A DNA stretch of 64,000 nucleotides from an uncultured Porphyromonadaceae bacterium (GTDB lineage Bacteria; Bacteroidota; Bacteroidia; Bacteroidales; Muribaculaceae): assembly GCA_902493335.1 (NCBI GenBank), contig CABUPJ010000001.1, positions 36,971-100,970 on the forward strand, written 5' to 3'. Numbering within the stretch: the first letter of the stretch is position 1; each line of letters begins with the position of its first letter. Of the stretch, positions 41,480 through 51,407 are shown piece after piece. Made by a program: the position numbers and the translations under genes. Below the pieces are notes generated by a model. It was not told where the DNA came from. It did no database searches and saw only the letters and a list, made by a program, of their open reading frames with translations.

Positions 41480-42175
41480 ATGAACAACAACGATTTTCGT
41501 AATTTCGCCGTAAAACACTGCAACCTCAACGGACTCGCCCTCGACCAGTACATGTCGGCAGTCAGCGCTTCATCCGCAGGCTACATCAACCCCTCAATCA
41601 TCGAAGAGCGCCAGCTCAACATCGCCCAGATGGACGTATTCTCGCGTCTGATGATGGACCGCATCATATTCCTCGGTACAGAAGTGAACGACTACACAGC
41701 CAACGTCATCCAGGCCCAGCTGCTCTACCTCGACACATCCGACCCCGGCAAAGACGTGTCAATATACATCAACTCGCCCGGCGGATCTGTCTATGCAGGT
41801 CTCGGCATCTATGACACCATGCAGTATATCTCGAGCGACGTGGCAACCATCTGCACCGGCATCGCCGCCTCGATGGCCGCCGTTCTGCTTGTCGCAGGCG
41901 AGAAAGGCAAGCGATTTGCCCTGCGCCACAGCCGCGTCATGATTCACCAGCCTATGGGCGGCGCCCAGGGCCAGGCTTCGGATATCGAGATTACCGCCCG
42001 CGAGATCAAAAAACTCAAACAGGAACTTTATATCATAATCTCAGACCACTCGGGCCAGCCTTTCGAAAAAGTAGAGCGTGACTCTGACCGCGACTACTGG
42101 ATGACCGCCGAAGAAGCCAAAGAATACGGCATGATCGACCAGGTACTCGTCAAAGCCAAAAAAATCGAAAAATAA
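41480..42175 (+). CDS. clpP: ATP-dependent Clp protease proteolytic subunit
   Basis: A 231-residue serine protease subunit. The catalytic Ser is in TGIAASMAAVLL, His in MIHQPMGG, Asp in the 'ERDSDRDYWM' stretch. The N-terminal region before residue 30 is longer than in E. coli. It forms the degradation chamber used by ClpX, whose gene follows after 3 nt. Confidence 0.95.
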   Translation: MNNNDFRNFAVKHCNLNGLALDQYMSAVSASSAGYINPSIIEERQLNIAQMDVFSRLMMDRIIFLGTEVNDYTANVIQAQLLYLDTSDPGKDVSIYINSPGGSVYAGLGIYDTMQYISSDVATICTGIAASMAAVLLVAGEKGKRFALRHSRVMIHQPMGGAQGQASDIEITAREIKKLKQELYIIISDHSGQPFEKVERDSDRDYWMTAEEAKEYGMIDQVLVKAKKIEK

Positions 42176-42178
42176 ACG

Positions 42179-43417
42179 ATGGCCAAGAAAGAAATAAAAT
42201 GCAGCTACTGCGGCCGACCCGCTGACATGTGCGAGACCCTCGTGCCTGCAGCCGACGGCAAATCATATATCTGCACCGACTGTGTCGCGGCCATCCACGA
42301 CATGATCGAGACCTACAAGGGCGGCCACACAGCCCAGTCAGGCAAGAAAGTCAAGGACGACCTCACTAAAGTGCCGAAACCCGCCGAAATCAAAGCATTC
42401 CTCGACCAGTATATCATCGGTCAGGACGACGCCAAGAAATACCTCTCTGTCGCCGTCTACAACCACTACAAGCGACTCAATCAGTCGAGCGACGACGTCG
42501 ACATCGAGAAAAGCAACATAATACTCGTCGGTCCGACCGGCACAGGCAAGACTCTTCTCGCCCGCACCATCGCCCGAATGCTCGACGTGCCCTTCACCAT
42601 CGTCGACGCCACCGTCCTCACCCAGGCGGGCTATGTCGGCGAAGACATCGAGAGTCTCCTCACCCGACTGCTCCAGGCCGCCGACTACGACGTAGAAAAA
42701 GCCGAACGCGGCATCGTCTTCATCGACGAGATCGACAAGATAGCACGCAAAGGCGACAACCCCTCGATTACACGCGACGTCAGCGGCGAGGGCGTTCAGC
42801 AGGGTCTGCTGAAGCTCCTCGAAGGCTCGATTGTCAACGTCCCCCCGCAAGGCGGACGCAAGCATCCCGAGCAGCGCATGATTCCCGTCGACACAAAAAA
42901 CATTCTCTTCATGTGCGGCGGAGCATTCGACGGCATCGAACAGAAAATAGCCCAGCGCATGAACACCCACGTCGTCGGCTTCTCGACCGACTCGACTCGC
43001 AACCGCGTCAACAAGGACGACATGCTCAGATATGTCGCTCCGCAAGACCTCAAATCGTTCGGACTGATACCCGAGATTATCGGCCGTCTGCCTATTCTCA
43101 CCCATCTCAATCCGCTCGACCGTGAAGCCCTGCGCCGGGTGCTGACAGAGCCCAAAAACGCCATCACGCGTCAGTATGAGAAACTGTTCGCCATGGACGG
43201 CGTCAAGCTGACATTCGAAGGCGAAGCCCTCGACTTCATCGTCGACAAGGCCATCGAATACAAGCTCGGTGCCCGCGGCCTCCGCTCTATCGTCGAAGCC
43301 ATCATGATCGACGCCATGTATGACATCCCTTCACAGAATATAAAAGAGTTTGCCGTCACCCGCAAGTATGCCGAAGACAAACTCGCCAAAGCACATTTTG
43401 AAGCAAACGCCGTCTGA
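42179..43417 (+). CDS. clpX: Clp protease ATP-binding subunit ClpX
   Basis: A 412-residue AAA+ unfoldase. The N-terminal zinc domain has CSYCGRPADMCETL and a second pair in 'YICTDC'. Walker A is GPTGTGKTLLA, Walker B IVFIDEIDKIA, and the pore loop region follows 'GYVGED'. It feeds ClpP. Confidence 0.96.
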   Translation: MAKKEIKCSYCGRPADMCETLVPAADGKSYICTDCVAAIHDMIETYKGGHTAQSGKKVKDDLTKVPKPAEIKAFLDQYIIGQDDAKKYLSVAVYNHYKRLNQSSDDVDIEKSNIILVGPTGTGKTLLARTIARMLDVPFTIVDATVLTQAGYVGEDIESLLTRLLQAADYDVEKAERGIVFIDEIDKIARKGDNPSITRDVSGEGVQQGLLKLLEGSIVNVPPQGGRKHPEQRMIPVDTKNILFMCGGAFDGIEQKIAQRMNTHVVGFSTDSTRNRVNKDDMLRYVAPQDLKSFGLIPEIIGRLPILTHLNPLDREALRRVLTEPKNAITRQYEKLFAMDGVKLTFEGEALDFIVDKAIEYKLGARGLRSIVEAIMIDAMYDIPSQNIKEFAVTRKYAEDKLAKAHFEANAV

Positions 43418-43437
43418 CCTCTAAATCCTGATATCCG

Positions 43438-45621
43438 ATGACAAACCGCCCTCCGCTCCTCAAAGCCTTGAAGCAATACTTTGGCTTCGATAATTTCAAA
43501 GGCAACCAAGAAGCCATTATCACCAACTTGCTCGACGGCCACGACACCTTTGTCCTGATGCCGACGGGCGGTGGCAAATCATTGTGTTATCAGCTTCCGG
43601 CTCTGATCTGCAAGGGAACGGCCATCGTCATCTCACCGCTCATCGCCCTGATGAAAAATCAGGTCGACGCCATGCGCAACTACAGCGAAGACGACAGCAT
43701 AGCCCATTTCCTCAACTCGTCGCTGACAAAAAACGCCATTGACCAGGTGAAAGCCGATGTCTGCGACGGCAAGACAAAACTTCTCTACGTCGCGCCCGAA
43801 TCTCTCACCAAAGAGGAAAACATCGAATTCCTCAAAACCGTCGACATATCGTTCTACGCCATCGACGAGGCACATTGCATCTCTGAGTGGGGTCATGACT
43901 TCAGACCCGAATATCGCCGCATACGCCCGATCATAAACGAGCTGGGCGTCAAACCGGTGATTGCGCTTACGGCGACAGCCACGCCCAAAGTGCAGCACGA
44001 CATTCAGAAAAACCTCGGCATGACCAACATCGCGGTCTTCAAATCATCGTTCAACCGCCCCAACCTTTATTATGAAGTAAGGCCCAAGACCAAGAACATC
44101 GACCGCGAGATTATCAAGTTCATAAAACAGCATAGCGGCAAATCGGGCATTGTCTACTGTCTCAGCCGCAAAAAAGTCGAAGAGCTCGCCGAGCTGCTGA
44201 CGGTCAACAACATCAAGGCATTACCATACCATGCAGGTCTCGACGGCGCCACACGTTCTGAAAATCAGGACGCCTTTCTGCTTGAAAAAGTCGACGTCAT
44301 CGTCGCCACCATAGCATTCGGCATGGGCATCGACAAGCCCGACGTCAGATTTGTCATACACTACGATATCTCGAAATCACTCGAAGGCTACTATCAGGAA
44401 ACCGGGCGCGCCGGACGCGACGGCGGCGAAGGCTATTGTCTGACATTCTATTCCCACAAAGACCTCCAGAAAATGGAGAAATTCATGCAGGGCAAGCCTG
44501 TGTCAGAGCAGGAAATAGGACGCCAGCTGCTCATCGAAACCGCCTCGTACGCCGAGTCGTCGGTATGCCGCCGCAAGACCCTACTCCATTACTTCGGCGA
44601 AATATATGACAACGACAATTGCGGCAACTGCGACAACTGCCGTTCCGCCGGCAAACGCGTCGAAGCCCGCGACAACCTTCTCGACATAATCGAGACCGTC
44701 CTCGAACTCAAAGAGAAATTCAAAGCCGAGCATATCATCGACGTTATGCTCGGCAAGACGACCAACGAGATAAAGTCATACCGTCACGACACCGTCGAGA
44801 CATACGGCTGCGCCAAAGACCTTGATTCAAAATTCCTCAACGCTGTGCTCCGTCAGGCCGTCCTTGCCGGATATCTCGTCAAAGACATCGAAAACTACGG
44901 CATAATACACATCTCTGACGAAGGCCGCAGTTTTCTTGCACAGCCGACATCATTCAAGATTGTCGAAGACAAAGATTTCACGGAGGAAGAAGACAACAGC
45001 GCCGGCATCGCCTCAGGCGCGGCATGCGCCGCCGACCAGGAGCTTTACGCCATCCTCTCGTCACTCAGAAAACAGATTGCGGCCAGACACAAACTGCCCC
45101 CCTACGTAATATTCCAGGAACCGTCGCTCGAGGCCATGGCTACAAACTACCCCATAAGCATCGACGAGCTTCAGAATATGCCCGGCGTCGGCGTCGGTAA
45201 AGCCCGACGCTTTGGCGAGGAATTTGTCAAAGTCATCAAAGCCTATGTCGACGAAAAAGAAATCATCCGGCCGGAGGATCTTCGCGTCAGAAGCGTCGCC
45301 AACAAATCAAAGCACAAAGTCACGATAATCCAGGCCATAGACCGCAAGATCAACCTCGAGGAAATCGCCGCGTCGCTCAACCTGTCGTTCAGTCAGCTCA
45401 TCGACGAAATCGAGGGAATTGTCAACACCGGCACAAAAATCAATCTCGCCTACTACATAAACGAAATAATTGACGAAGACGATCAGACCGACATTTTCGA
45501 GATGTTACGCAGCTGTCCCGACGACGACCTTACCGAAGTCTACCGGGAATTCTGTCCCGACTACTCTGAAGACGAAATCAGACTTATGAAAATCAAATTC
45601 CTGTCTGAGCTTGGCAACTGA
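43438..45621 (+). CDS. recQ: ATP-dependent DNA helicase RecQ
   Basis: A 727-residue RecQ helicase. Walker A is TGGGKSLCYQLP, the DEAH box is IDEAHCISEWGHDFRPEY, and motif VI is in 'YYQETGRAGRDG'. The RQC zinc site is CRRKTLLHYFGE with CGNCDNC, followed by a winged helix. An HRDC domain starts near residue 540 ('LRKQIAARHKLPPYVIF'), and the last 100 residues are an extra helix-turn-helix region usual in Bacteroidota. It acts in recombination and repair. It starts 20 nt after clpX ends. Confidence 0.94.
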   Translation: MTNRPPLLKALKQYFGFDNFKGNQEAIITNLLDGHDTFVLMPTGGGKSLCYQLPALICKGTAIVISPLIALMKNQVDAMRNYSEDDSIAHFLNSSLTKNAIDQVKADVCDGKTKLLYVAPESLTKEENIEFLKTVDISFYAIDEAHCISEWGHDFRPEYRRIRPIINELGVKPVIALTATATPKVQHDIQKNLGMTNIAVFKSSFNRPNLYYEVRPKTKNIDREIIKFIKQHSGKSGIVYCLSRKKVEELAELLTVNNIKALPYHAGLDGATRSENQDAFLLEKVDVIVATIAFGMGIDKPDVRFVIHYDISKSLEGYYQETGRAGRDGGEGYCLTFYSHKDLQKMEKFMQGKPVSEQEIGRQLLIETASYAESSVCRRKTLLHYFGEIYDNDNCGNCDNCRSAGKRVEARDNLLDIIETVLELKEKFKAEHIIDVMLGKTTNEIKSYRHDTVETYGCAKDLDSKFLNAVLRQAVLAGYLVKDIENYGIIHISDEGRSFLAQPTSFKIVEDKDFTEEEDNSAGIASGAACAADQELYAILSSLRKQIAARHKLPPYVIFQEPSLEAMATNYPISIDELQNMPGVGVGKARRFGEEFVKVIKAYVDEKEIIRPEDLRVRSVANKSKHKVTIIQAIDRKINLEEIAASLNLSFSQLIDEIEGIVNTGTKINLAYYINEIIDEDDQTDIFEMLRSCPDDDLTEVYREFCPDYSEDEIRLMKIKFLSELGN

Positions 45622-45661
45622 ACATATAATTGAGACATTCTCACATATACGACATTGACTC

Positions 45662-47092
45662 ATGAACATTAACGCACTTACAGACCTATATATCAAACAC
45701 ACGGGCCACAGGCCTGAAAACATCACAGAGCTGCCCTCGTCCGGCTCTAACCGCCGTTATTTCCGCCTCACCGGCGTCGCCGACCTCATCGGCGTAATCG
45801 GCACGAGCCTTCAGGAAAACGAAGCATTCATATATATGAGCCGCCACTTCAGAGAAAAAAATCTCCCTACTCCCGAAGTCGTGGCTGTCTCCGACGACCG
45901 CATGGTATATCTCCAGCAGGACCTCGGCGACACTCTGCTCTTCAACGCCATCGAGAAAGGCCGCCAGACCAAATCATTCTCGGCCGGCGAACGCGAGCTG
46001 CTCATAAAGACGATACGCCTCCTCCCCGACATACAGTTTGCCGGAGCCGTAGGCTTTGATTTCAGCAAATGCTATCCCTCGTCGCAGTTCGACGTGCGTT
46101 CGATCATGTGGGATCTCAACTATTTCAAATACTGCTTCCTCAAAGCCACCGGCATCGAATTTCAGGAAGACCGTCTCGAAGACGACTTCCAGGCCATGGC
46201 CGAGGTGCTGATGCGTTCGCAATCGGGCACGTTCATGTATCGCGACTTCCAGTCACGCAACGTCATGATCAAAGACGGAGAGCCGTGGTTTATCGACTAT
46301 CAGGGCGGACGCCGCGGACCGTTCTACTACGACGTCGCCTCGTTCCTCTGGCAGGCCAAGGCAAACCTCCCCGACAGCCTCCGCGAAGATCTCATCAGGG
46401 AATATATCGATTCGCTGCGCAAATATCAGCCTATCGACGAGCACTACTTCATGGAACAGCTGCGTCATTTCGTGCTCTTCCGCACACTTCAGGTGCTCGG
46501 TGCATACGGCTTCAGAGGCTATTTCGAGAAAAAGCCCCATTTCATGCAGAGCGTACCCTTCGCCATCGCCAATCTGCGCGCGCTGCTCAAACATCCCTAC
46601 CCCGAATATCCTTATCTCAACAAGCTTCTTCAGGAACTTGTCAATCTCAAGCAGTTTACCGACGGTCTTGGCAAAAACACTCTGACTGTAAAAGTCATGA
46701 GTTTCGCATACAAAAAAGGCATACCCAACGACGCCTCGGGCAACGGCGGCGGTTTCGTCTTTGACTGCCGGGCCATCAACAACCCCGGCAAATACGAGCG
46801 CAACAAGCCGTTCACCGGCCTTGACAAGCCCATCATAAAATTCCTCGAAGACGACGGCGAGGTCTTCGACTATCTCGAACACTGCTATTCGCTCGTCGAC
46901 TCGACCGTCAAGCGATATAAAGAACGCGGCTTCACCAATCTGATGGTATGTTTCGGCTGCACCGGCGGCCAGCACCGGTCGGTCTACTGTGCCCAGCACA
47001 TGGCCGAGCACATCCATAAAATCCACAACGTCAAAGTCGAGCTGATTCACCGCGAACAGAACATCGAACAGAATTTCACCGTCAAAGACTGA
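45662..47092 (+). CDS. sugar-kinase-like phosphotransferase fused to a RapZ C-terminal domain
   Basis: A 476-residue two-domain protein. Residues 1-330 are an aminoglycoside-phosphotransferase fold kinase, with the catalytic loop FMYRDFQSRNVMIKDG and metal site FIDYQGGRRGP. Residues about 338-476 match the C-terminal domain of RapZ, with the phosphate-binding loop FGCTGGQHRSVYCAQHMAE. The N-terminal P-loop domain of RapZ is replaced by the kinase. Next to it is a MurU-like gene, 2 nt away. In Pseudomonas the kinase AmgK (same fold) and MurU convert MurNAc to UDP-MurNAc; the same job is likely here. In E. coli RapZ the C-terminal domain binds glucosamine-6-phosphate, so it may sense an amino sugar. 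The exact substrate is inferred. Confidence 0.8.
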   Translation: MNINALTDLYIKHTGHRPENITELPSSGSNRRYFRLTGVADLIGVIGTSLQENEAFIYMSRHFREKNLPTPEVVAVSDDRMVYLQQDLGDTLLFNAIEKGRQTKSFSAGERELLIKTIRLLPDIQFAGAVGFDFSKCYPSSQFDVRSIMWDLNYFKYCFLKATGIEFQEDRLEDDFQAMAEVLMRSQSGTFMYRDFQSRNVMIKDGEPWFIDYQGGRRGPFYYDVASFLWQAKANLPDSLREDLIREYIDSLRKYQPIDEHYFMEQLRHFVLFRTLQVLGAYGFRGYFEKKPHFMQSVPFAIANLRALLKHPYPEYPYLNKLLQELVNLKQFTDGLGKNTLTVKVMSFAYKKGIPNDASGNGGGFVFDCRAINNPGKYERNKPFTGLDKPIIKFLEDDGEVFDYLEHCYSLVDSTVKRYKERGFTNLMVCFGCTGGQHRSVYCAQHMAEHIHKIHNVKVELIHREQNIEQNFTVKD

Positions 47093-47094
47093 CA

Positions 47095-47859
47095 ATGAAA
47101 GCCATGATTTTTGCTGCCGGACTCGGCACAAGACTCAAACCCTTTACCGACAGTCATCCCAAAGCCCTCGCCGAAGTCGGGGGCACACCAATGCTCGGCC
47201 TCGTAATCGACAAACTCAGGCGCGCTAGCGTCACGGAGATGGTTGTCAACGTCCATCACTTTGCCGGACAAATTGTTGACTATATCAAAGCCAATGACAA
47301 CTTCGGTGTCACGATTTATATCAGCGACGAAAGCGACTGTCTCCTCGACACAGGCGGCGGCATACTTGCGGCGCGACGATGGCTTGACGGCGACGAACCG
47401 TTCATAGTCCACAACGCCGACATACTCACCGACTTCGACATCTGCGACATGCTTGACATCCACAGGCGCGGCAATGCCGATGTCAGTCTTCTGACTGCAT
47501 CGCGCAAGACAAGCCGCTATCTTCTTTTCGACAGCGCCTGCAGACTGCGAGGCTGGGAAAACATTTCGACAGGCGAACTTAAACCGGCGACACTTGATTC
47601 TGCCGACGGTCTTGACGCCTTTGCCTTCGGCGGCGTCCACGTCATTTCACCCCGCGTCTTCAAGGCGCTCGACAGATATGCGCGCGCCAACTACGGCGAA
47701 GGGCGGCATCCGTTCTCGGTCATACCTTTCTATGTCGACACGTGCGACAGTCTTAAAATCATGTCATATCAGCCGGCACAGTCATATCGCTGGCATGACA
47801 TAGGCAAACCTCAGTCACTCGTCGAAGCCAACGAAGACTTCGCGCGTGAGCCGTTCTGA
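47095..47859 (+). CDS. MurU-like nucleotidyltransferase
   Basis: A 254-residue sugar-1-phosphate nucleotidyltransferase. The N-terminal signature is AMIFAAGLGTRLKPFTDSHP with the later 'PKALAEVGGTPMLG'. Metal and sugar sites include 'VHNADILTDFD'. It lies 2 nt after the kinase-RapZ fusion, as amgK and murU do in cell-wall recycling, so the product is probably UDP-MurNAc or UDP-GlcNAc. It stops 2 nt before convergent cysK. Confidence 0.8.
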   Translation: MKAMIFAAGLGTRLKPFTDSHPKALAEVGGTPMLGLVIDKLRRASVTEMVVNVHHFAGQIVDYIKANDNFGVTIYISDESDCLLDTGGGILAARRWLDGDEPFIVHNADILTDFDICDMLDIHRRGNADVSLLTASRKTSRYLLFDSACRLRGWENISTGELKPATLDSADGLDAFAFGGVHVISPRVFKALDRYARANYGEGRHPFSVIPFYVDTCDSLKIMSYQPAQSYRWHDIGKPQSLVEANEDFAREPF

Positions 47860-47861
47860 TT

Positions 47862-48770
47862 TCAGTCGCCAAACTCGTCGAACATCGTAGTCGACAGATA
47901 CTTTTCGGCCCGGTCCGGGAATATGACAACGATATTGCCGCTGTCGATACGCCCGGCCGTTCTTACGGCGGCAAGCATCGCCGCACCGCTGCTCATGCCC
48001 GCGAATATACCTTCCTCGCGTATGATACGGCGTGCCATCTCGATAGCCTCCTCACTCTCGATCATCTCCTGGATGTTGATTTTCGACGGGTCGTAGATCT
48101 GCGGCACTATGGCTTCCTCCATATTCTTGAGACCCTGTATATAGTGGCCCTTGATCGGTTGCGCACAGACGACCTTGACATCAGGATTGAGCGCCTTCAT
48201 AAACTTCGATATTCCCATAATGGTGCCCGAGGTGCCCAAAGCGCATACAAGATAATCGACCTTTCCGCCGGTCTGATCCCATATCTCAAGAGCTGTGCGC
48301 TCATAGTGCGCCAGATAATTGGCGGCATTTGAAAACTGGTCGGGCATAAAATACTTGCCGGGATTCTCGGCTACGAGTTTGCGTGCAAGCCGTATCGCTC
48401 CGTCCGTACCCTGTTCGGCGGGTGTCAGTATCACCTTGGCGCCATATGAGCGTATAATCTTGCGCCGCTCTATGCTCACAGCCTCGCTCATCACAATCTC
48501 GACATCATAGCCTTTTACAATACCGACAATCGCGAGGCCTATGCCCGTATTGCCCGACGTCGGCTCTATAATAGTCTGACCGGGGCGCAGACGGCCCTCG
48601 GCCTCGGCGCTTTCAATCATCTTGACGGCTATGCGGTCCTTGATGCTTCCTGTCGGATTGAAGCCTTCGAGTTTCGCGAATATATTGACCCGGCCGTTAG
48701 GATTCAACCGGTTGATTTTCACCATAGGCGTGCGCCCTATGGTTTCAAGAATATTTTCAGCTACAGGCAT
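47862..48770 (-). CDS. cysK: cysteine synthase A
   Basis: A 302-residue PLP enzyme that makes cysteine from O-acetylserine and sulfide. The cofactor Lys44 is in GFNPTGSIKDR, the substrate loop is PTSGNTGIGLAIVG, and the phosphate loop is in 'ALGTSGTIMG'. Normal length. It is transcribed toward murU. Confidence 0.93.
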   Translation of the reverse strand: MPVAENILETIGRTPMVKINRLNPNGRVNIFAKLEGFNPTGSIKDRIAVKMIESAEAEGRLRPGQTIIEPTSGNTGIGLAIVGIVKGYDVEIVMSEAVSIERRKIIRSYGAKVILTPAEQGTDGAIRLARKLVAENPGKYFMPDQFSNAANYLAHYERTALEIWDQTGGKVDYLVCALGTSGTIMGISKFMKALNPDVKVVCAQPIKGHYIQGLKNMEEAIVPQIYDPSKINIQEMIESEEAIEMARRIIREEGIFAGMSSGAAMLAAVRTAGRIDSGNIVVIFPDRAEKYLSTTMFDEFGD

Positions 48771-48872
48771 AATGTTTGATAAATTTTTTCAGACTGCAAA
48801 AATACTAACATTTAAATAAAAACAATTCAATAAATAAGAGGTTTGATTAAAGCAATGGAGTAAATGCGGCAT

Positions 48873-48903
48873 TTTGTCGACTCGGAATAAATGATTAAAT
48901 TTG
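48873..48903 (+). promoter_or_regulatory. Bacteroidetes-type promoter of proS
   Basis: TTTG (48873-48876), 19 bp, then TAAATTTG (48896-48903). The leader to the ATG at 48958 is about 48 nt. Confidence 0.8.
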
Positions 48904-48957
48904 CAGTCTGATATCAAAGACTATAATAACAAACAATCATAAAAGTCACAAACGACA

Positions 48958-50439
48958 ATGGCAATCGAAATCAAAGGACTCACAAAACGCAGTGAGAACT
49001 ATTCACAGTGGTATAACGAGCTTGTAGTCAAAGCCGACCTCGCCGAGCAGTCTGCCGTACGAGGATGTATGGTCATCAAACCCTATGGCTATGCTATCTG
49101 GGAAAAAATGCAGCAGACTCTCGACCGTATGTTTAAAGAAACAGGTGTCCAGAACGCATATTTCCCCCTGCTGATACCGAAATCATTCTTATGCCGCGAG
49201 GCCGAGCACGTCGAAGGCTTCGCAAAAGAATGTGCCGTCGTGACACACTACCGTCTCAAAAACGACCCCAACGGCAAAGGCGTCGTCGTCGACCCCGAAG
49301 CACGTCTTGAAGAAGAGCTCATCGTCAGACCTACATCAGAGACCATCATCTGGGGCACATACAAAAACTGGATTCACAGCTACCGTGACCTGCCGGTCCT
49401 CTGCAACCAGTGGGCAAACGTCATGCGCTGGGAAATGCGCACCCGCATGTTCCTCCGCACCTCTGAATTCCTCTGGCAGGAAGGCCACTGCGCCCACGCT
49501 ACCGCTGAGGAGTCTGAAGCCCGCACAGTCCAGATGATAAACCTCTACGCAGACTTCGCCGAGAAATATATGGCAATGCCCGTCATCAAGGGCGTCAAGA
49601 GCGCCAACGAACGCTTTGCCGGCGCGCTCAACACCTACACCATCGAGGCCATGATGCAGGACGGCAAGGCCCTCCAGTCGGGCACATCGCACAACCTCGG
49701 CCAGAACTTCGCCAAGGCCTTCGATGTCACATTCGCCAACAAAGACAACAAACCCGAATATGTCTGGGCCAACTCATGGGGCGTGTCGACCCGTCTGATG
49801 GGCGCACTCATCATGACCCACTCCGACGACAACGGTCTCGTGCTTCCTCCCCACCTCGCACCCATCCAGGTCGTCATCGTTCCTATCTTCAAAAACGCTG
49901 AACAGCTCGCCGCCATCACCGAAAAAGTCATGCCCATTGTCGAGCGACTCACACAGCTCGGCATCAGCGTGAAATATGACGACGCCGACAACAAGCGTCC
50001 CGGATTCAAATTCGCCGACTACGAGCTCAAAGGCGTCCCCGTGCGTCTCGCCATCGGCGCCCGCGACATCGAGAACGGCACAGTCGAGCTCATGCGCCGC
50101 GACACCCTCGAGAAAGAGACACTCCAGCTCGCCGGCATCGCCGACCATATCAATACCCTTCTCGAAGACATTCAGGCCAACATCTATAACAAAGCCCTCA
50201 AGATGCGTCAGGACAAGACATATGTCTGCGACTCATACGACGAGTTCAAAGAGAAGATTGAGGACGGCGGCTTCTTCCTCTGCCACTGGGACGGCACTAC
50301 CGAGACCGAAGAACGCATCAAGGAAGAGACCAAGGCCACAATCAGATGTATCCCTCTCGACGGTGACGACACTCCCGGTGTCTGCATGGTCACAGGCAAG
50401 CCCTCGGCACGCCGCGTGATTATCGCCCGCAGCTACTAA
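48958..50439 (+). CDS. proS: prolyl-tRNA synthetase, eukaryotic/archaeal type
   Basis: A 493-residue class II synthetase without the bacterial-type insertion domain. Motif 2 is in 'RWEMRTRMFLRTSEFLWQEG' and motif 3 is near 'HSDDNGLVLPPHLAP'. The C-terminal zinc-like extension ends in a Tyr, ARSY, as in this ProRS type. It starts a possible operon with the glycosyltransferase and umuDC genes. Confidence 0.94.
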   Translation: MAIEIKGLTKRSENYSQWYNELVVKADLAEQSAVRGCMVIKPYGYAIWEKMQQTLDRMFKETGVQNAYFPLLIPKSFLCREAEHVEGFAKECAVVTHYRLKNDPNGKGVVVDPEARLEEELIVRPTSETIIWGTYKNWIHSYRDLPVLCNQWANVMRWEMRTRMFLRTSEFLWQEGHCAHATAEESEARTVQMINLYADFAEKYMAMPVIKGVKSANERFAGALNTYTIEAMMQDGKALQSGTSHNLGQNFAKAFDVTFANKDNKPEYVWANSWGVSTRLMGALIMTHSDDNGLVLPPHLAPIQVVIVPIFKNAEQLAAITEKVMPIVERLTQLGISVKYDDADNKRPGFKFADYELKGVPVRLAIGARDIENGTVELMRRDTLEKETLQLAGIADHINTLLEDIQANIYNKALKMRQDKTYVCDSYDEFKEKIEDGGFFLCHWDGTTETEERIKEETKATIRCIPLDGDDTPGVCMVTGKPSARRVIIARSY

Positions 50440-50453
50440 TCCGGCCGACAGCG

Positions 50454-51401
50454 ATGGAGAAGCCTGTTATCGCCATAGTCATACCGTGCTATAACGAGAG
50501 CGCCGTGCTCCCGATCACCCTGCCGCGCCTGCTTGCCGTGCTCGACCGGCTTTCTGCCGATGGCCTTGCCTCGGCCGGAAGCTACATCCTCTGCAGCAAC
50601 GACGGCAGCCGTGACGACACATGGGCGCTCATCGGTCAATGGCACGACCGTGACCCGCGCGTCAAAGGCATCTCCCTCGCCCACAACCGGGGCCATCAGT
50701 ATGCGCTGCTCGCCGGCCTCGAGTCTGTCACAAACCACTGTGACGCCGCCATCTCAATCGACGCAGACCTTCAGGACGACCCTGATGCCATCATCGAGAT
50801 GGTCAGACTATTCAACGAAGGCAAGGAAATCGTCTTCGGCGTAAGGGCAAGCCGCGACAGCGACACCCGCTTTAAACGCACTACCGCCCGGGCCTTCTAT
50901 AAGTTCCAGAAGGCGATGGGTCTCGACACCGTCTACGACCACGCCGACTACCGGCTTATGAGTAACCGCGCTCTCGAAATGCTTGCCGAATACGGCGAGT
51001 CAAATCTATTTCTGCGCGGCATAATCCCCCAGCTCGGACTACAGACCGCCATTGTCAGATATGACCGCGCCCCGCGTGCCGCCGGCGAATCCAAATATCC
51101 GCTGTCAAAGATGCTGTCATTCTCTGTCGACGGCATCACAAGCTTCTCGGCGAGGCCGATGCGCCTGATATTTCTCACCGGCCTGACACTTCTGCTCGCA
51201 GACATCCTTGTGGCCCTATACGTCTTCATCAGCTACTTTGCGCATCCAGTCCTATCGGGATGGGCGTCGCTGATGCTCTCGATATGGTTCCTCGGCAGCC
51301 TGATACTCATGGGCATAGGCATCGTAGGCGAATATGTCGGCAAGATTTATATCGAAGTCAAAAAACGCCCGCGCTATTACATCAGCGACAAACTTTTCTG
51401 A
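50454..51401 (+). CDS. membrane family-2 glycosyltransferase
   Basis: A 315-residue enzyme. Residues 1-230 are a GT-A fold GT2 domain with ISIDADLQDDPDAI. Two membrane segments follow at about 235-260 and 270-295. The layout matches dolichol/undecaprenyl-phosphate sugar transferases such as GtrB and ArnC, which load a lipid carrier in the inner membrane. The sugar cannot be told. It lies 14 nt after proS. Confidence 0.85.
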   Translation: MEKPVIAIVIPCYNESAVLPITLPRLLAVLDRLSADGLASAGSYILCSNDGSRDDTWALIGQWHDRDPRVKGISLAHNRGHQYALLAGLESVTNHCDAAISIDADLQDDPDAIIEMVRLFNEGKEIVFGVRASRDSDTRFKRTTARAFYKFQKAMGLDTVYDHADYRLMSNRALEMLAEYGESNLFLRGIIPQLGLQTAIVRYDRAPRAAGESKYPLSKMLSFSVDGITSFSARPMRLIFLTGLTLLLADILVALYVFISYFAHPVLSGWASLMLSIWFLGSLILMGIGIVGEYVGKIYIEVKKRPRYYISDKLF

Positions 51402-51407
51402 ACCGTC

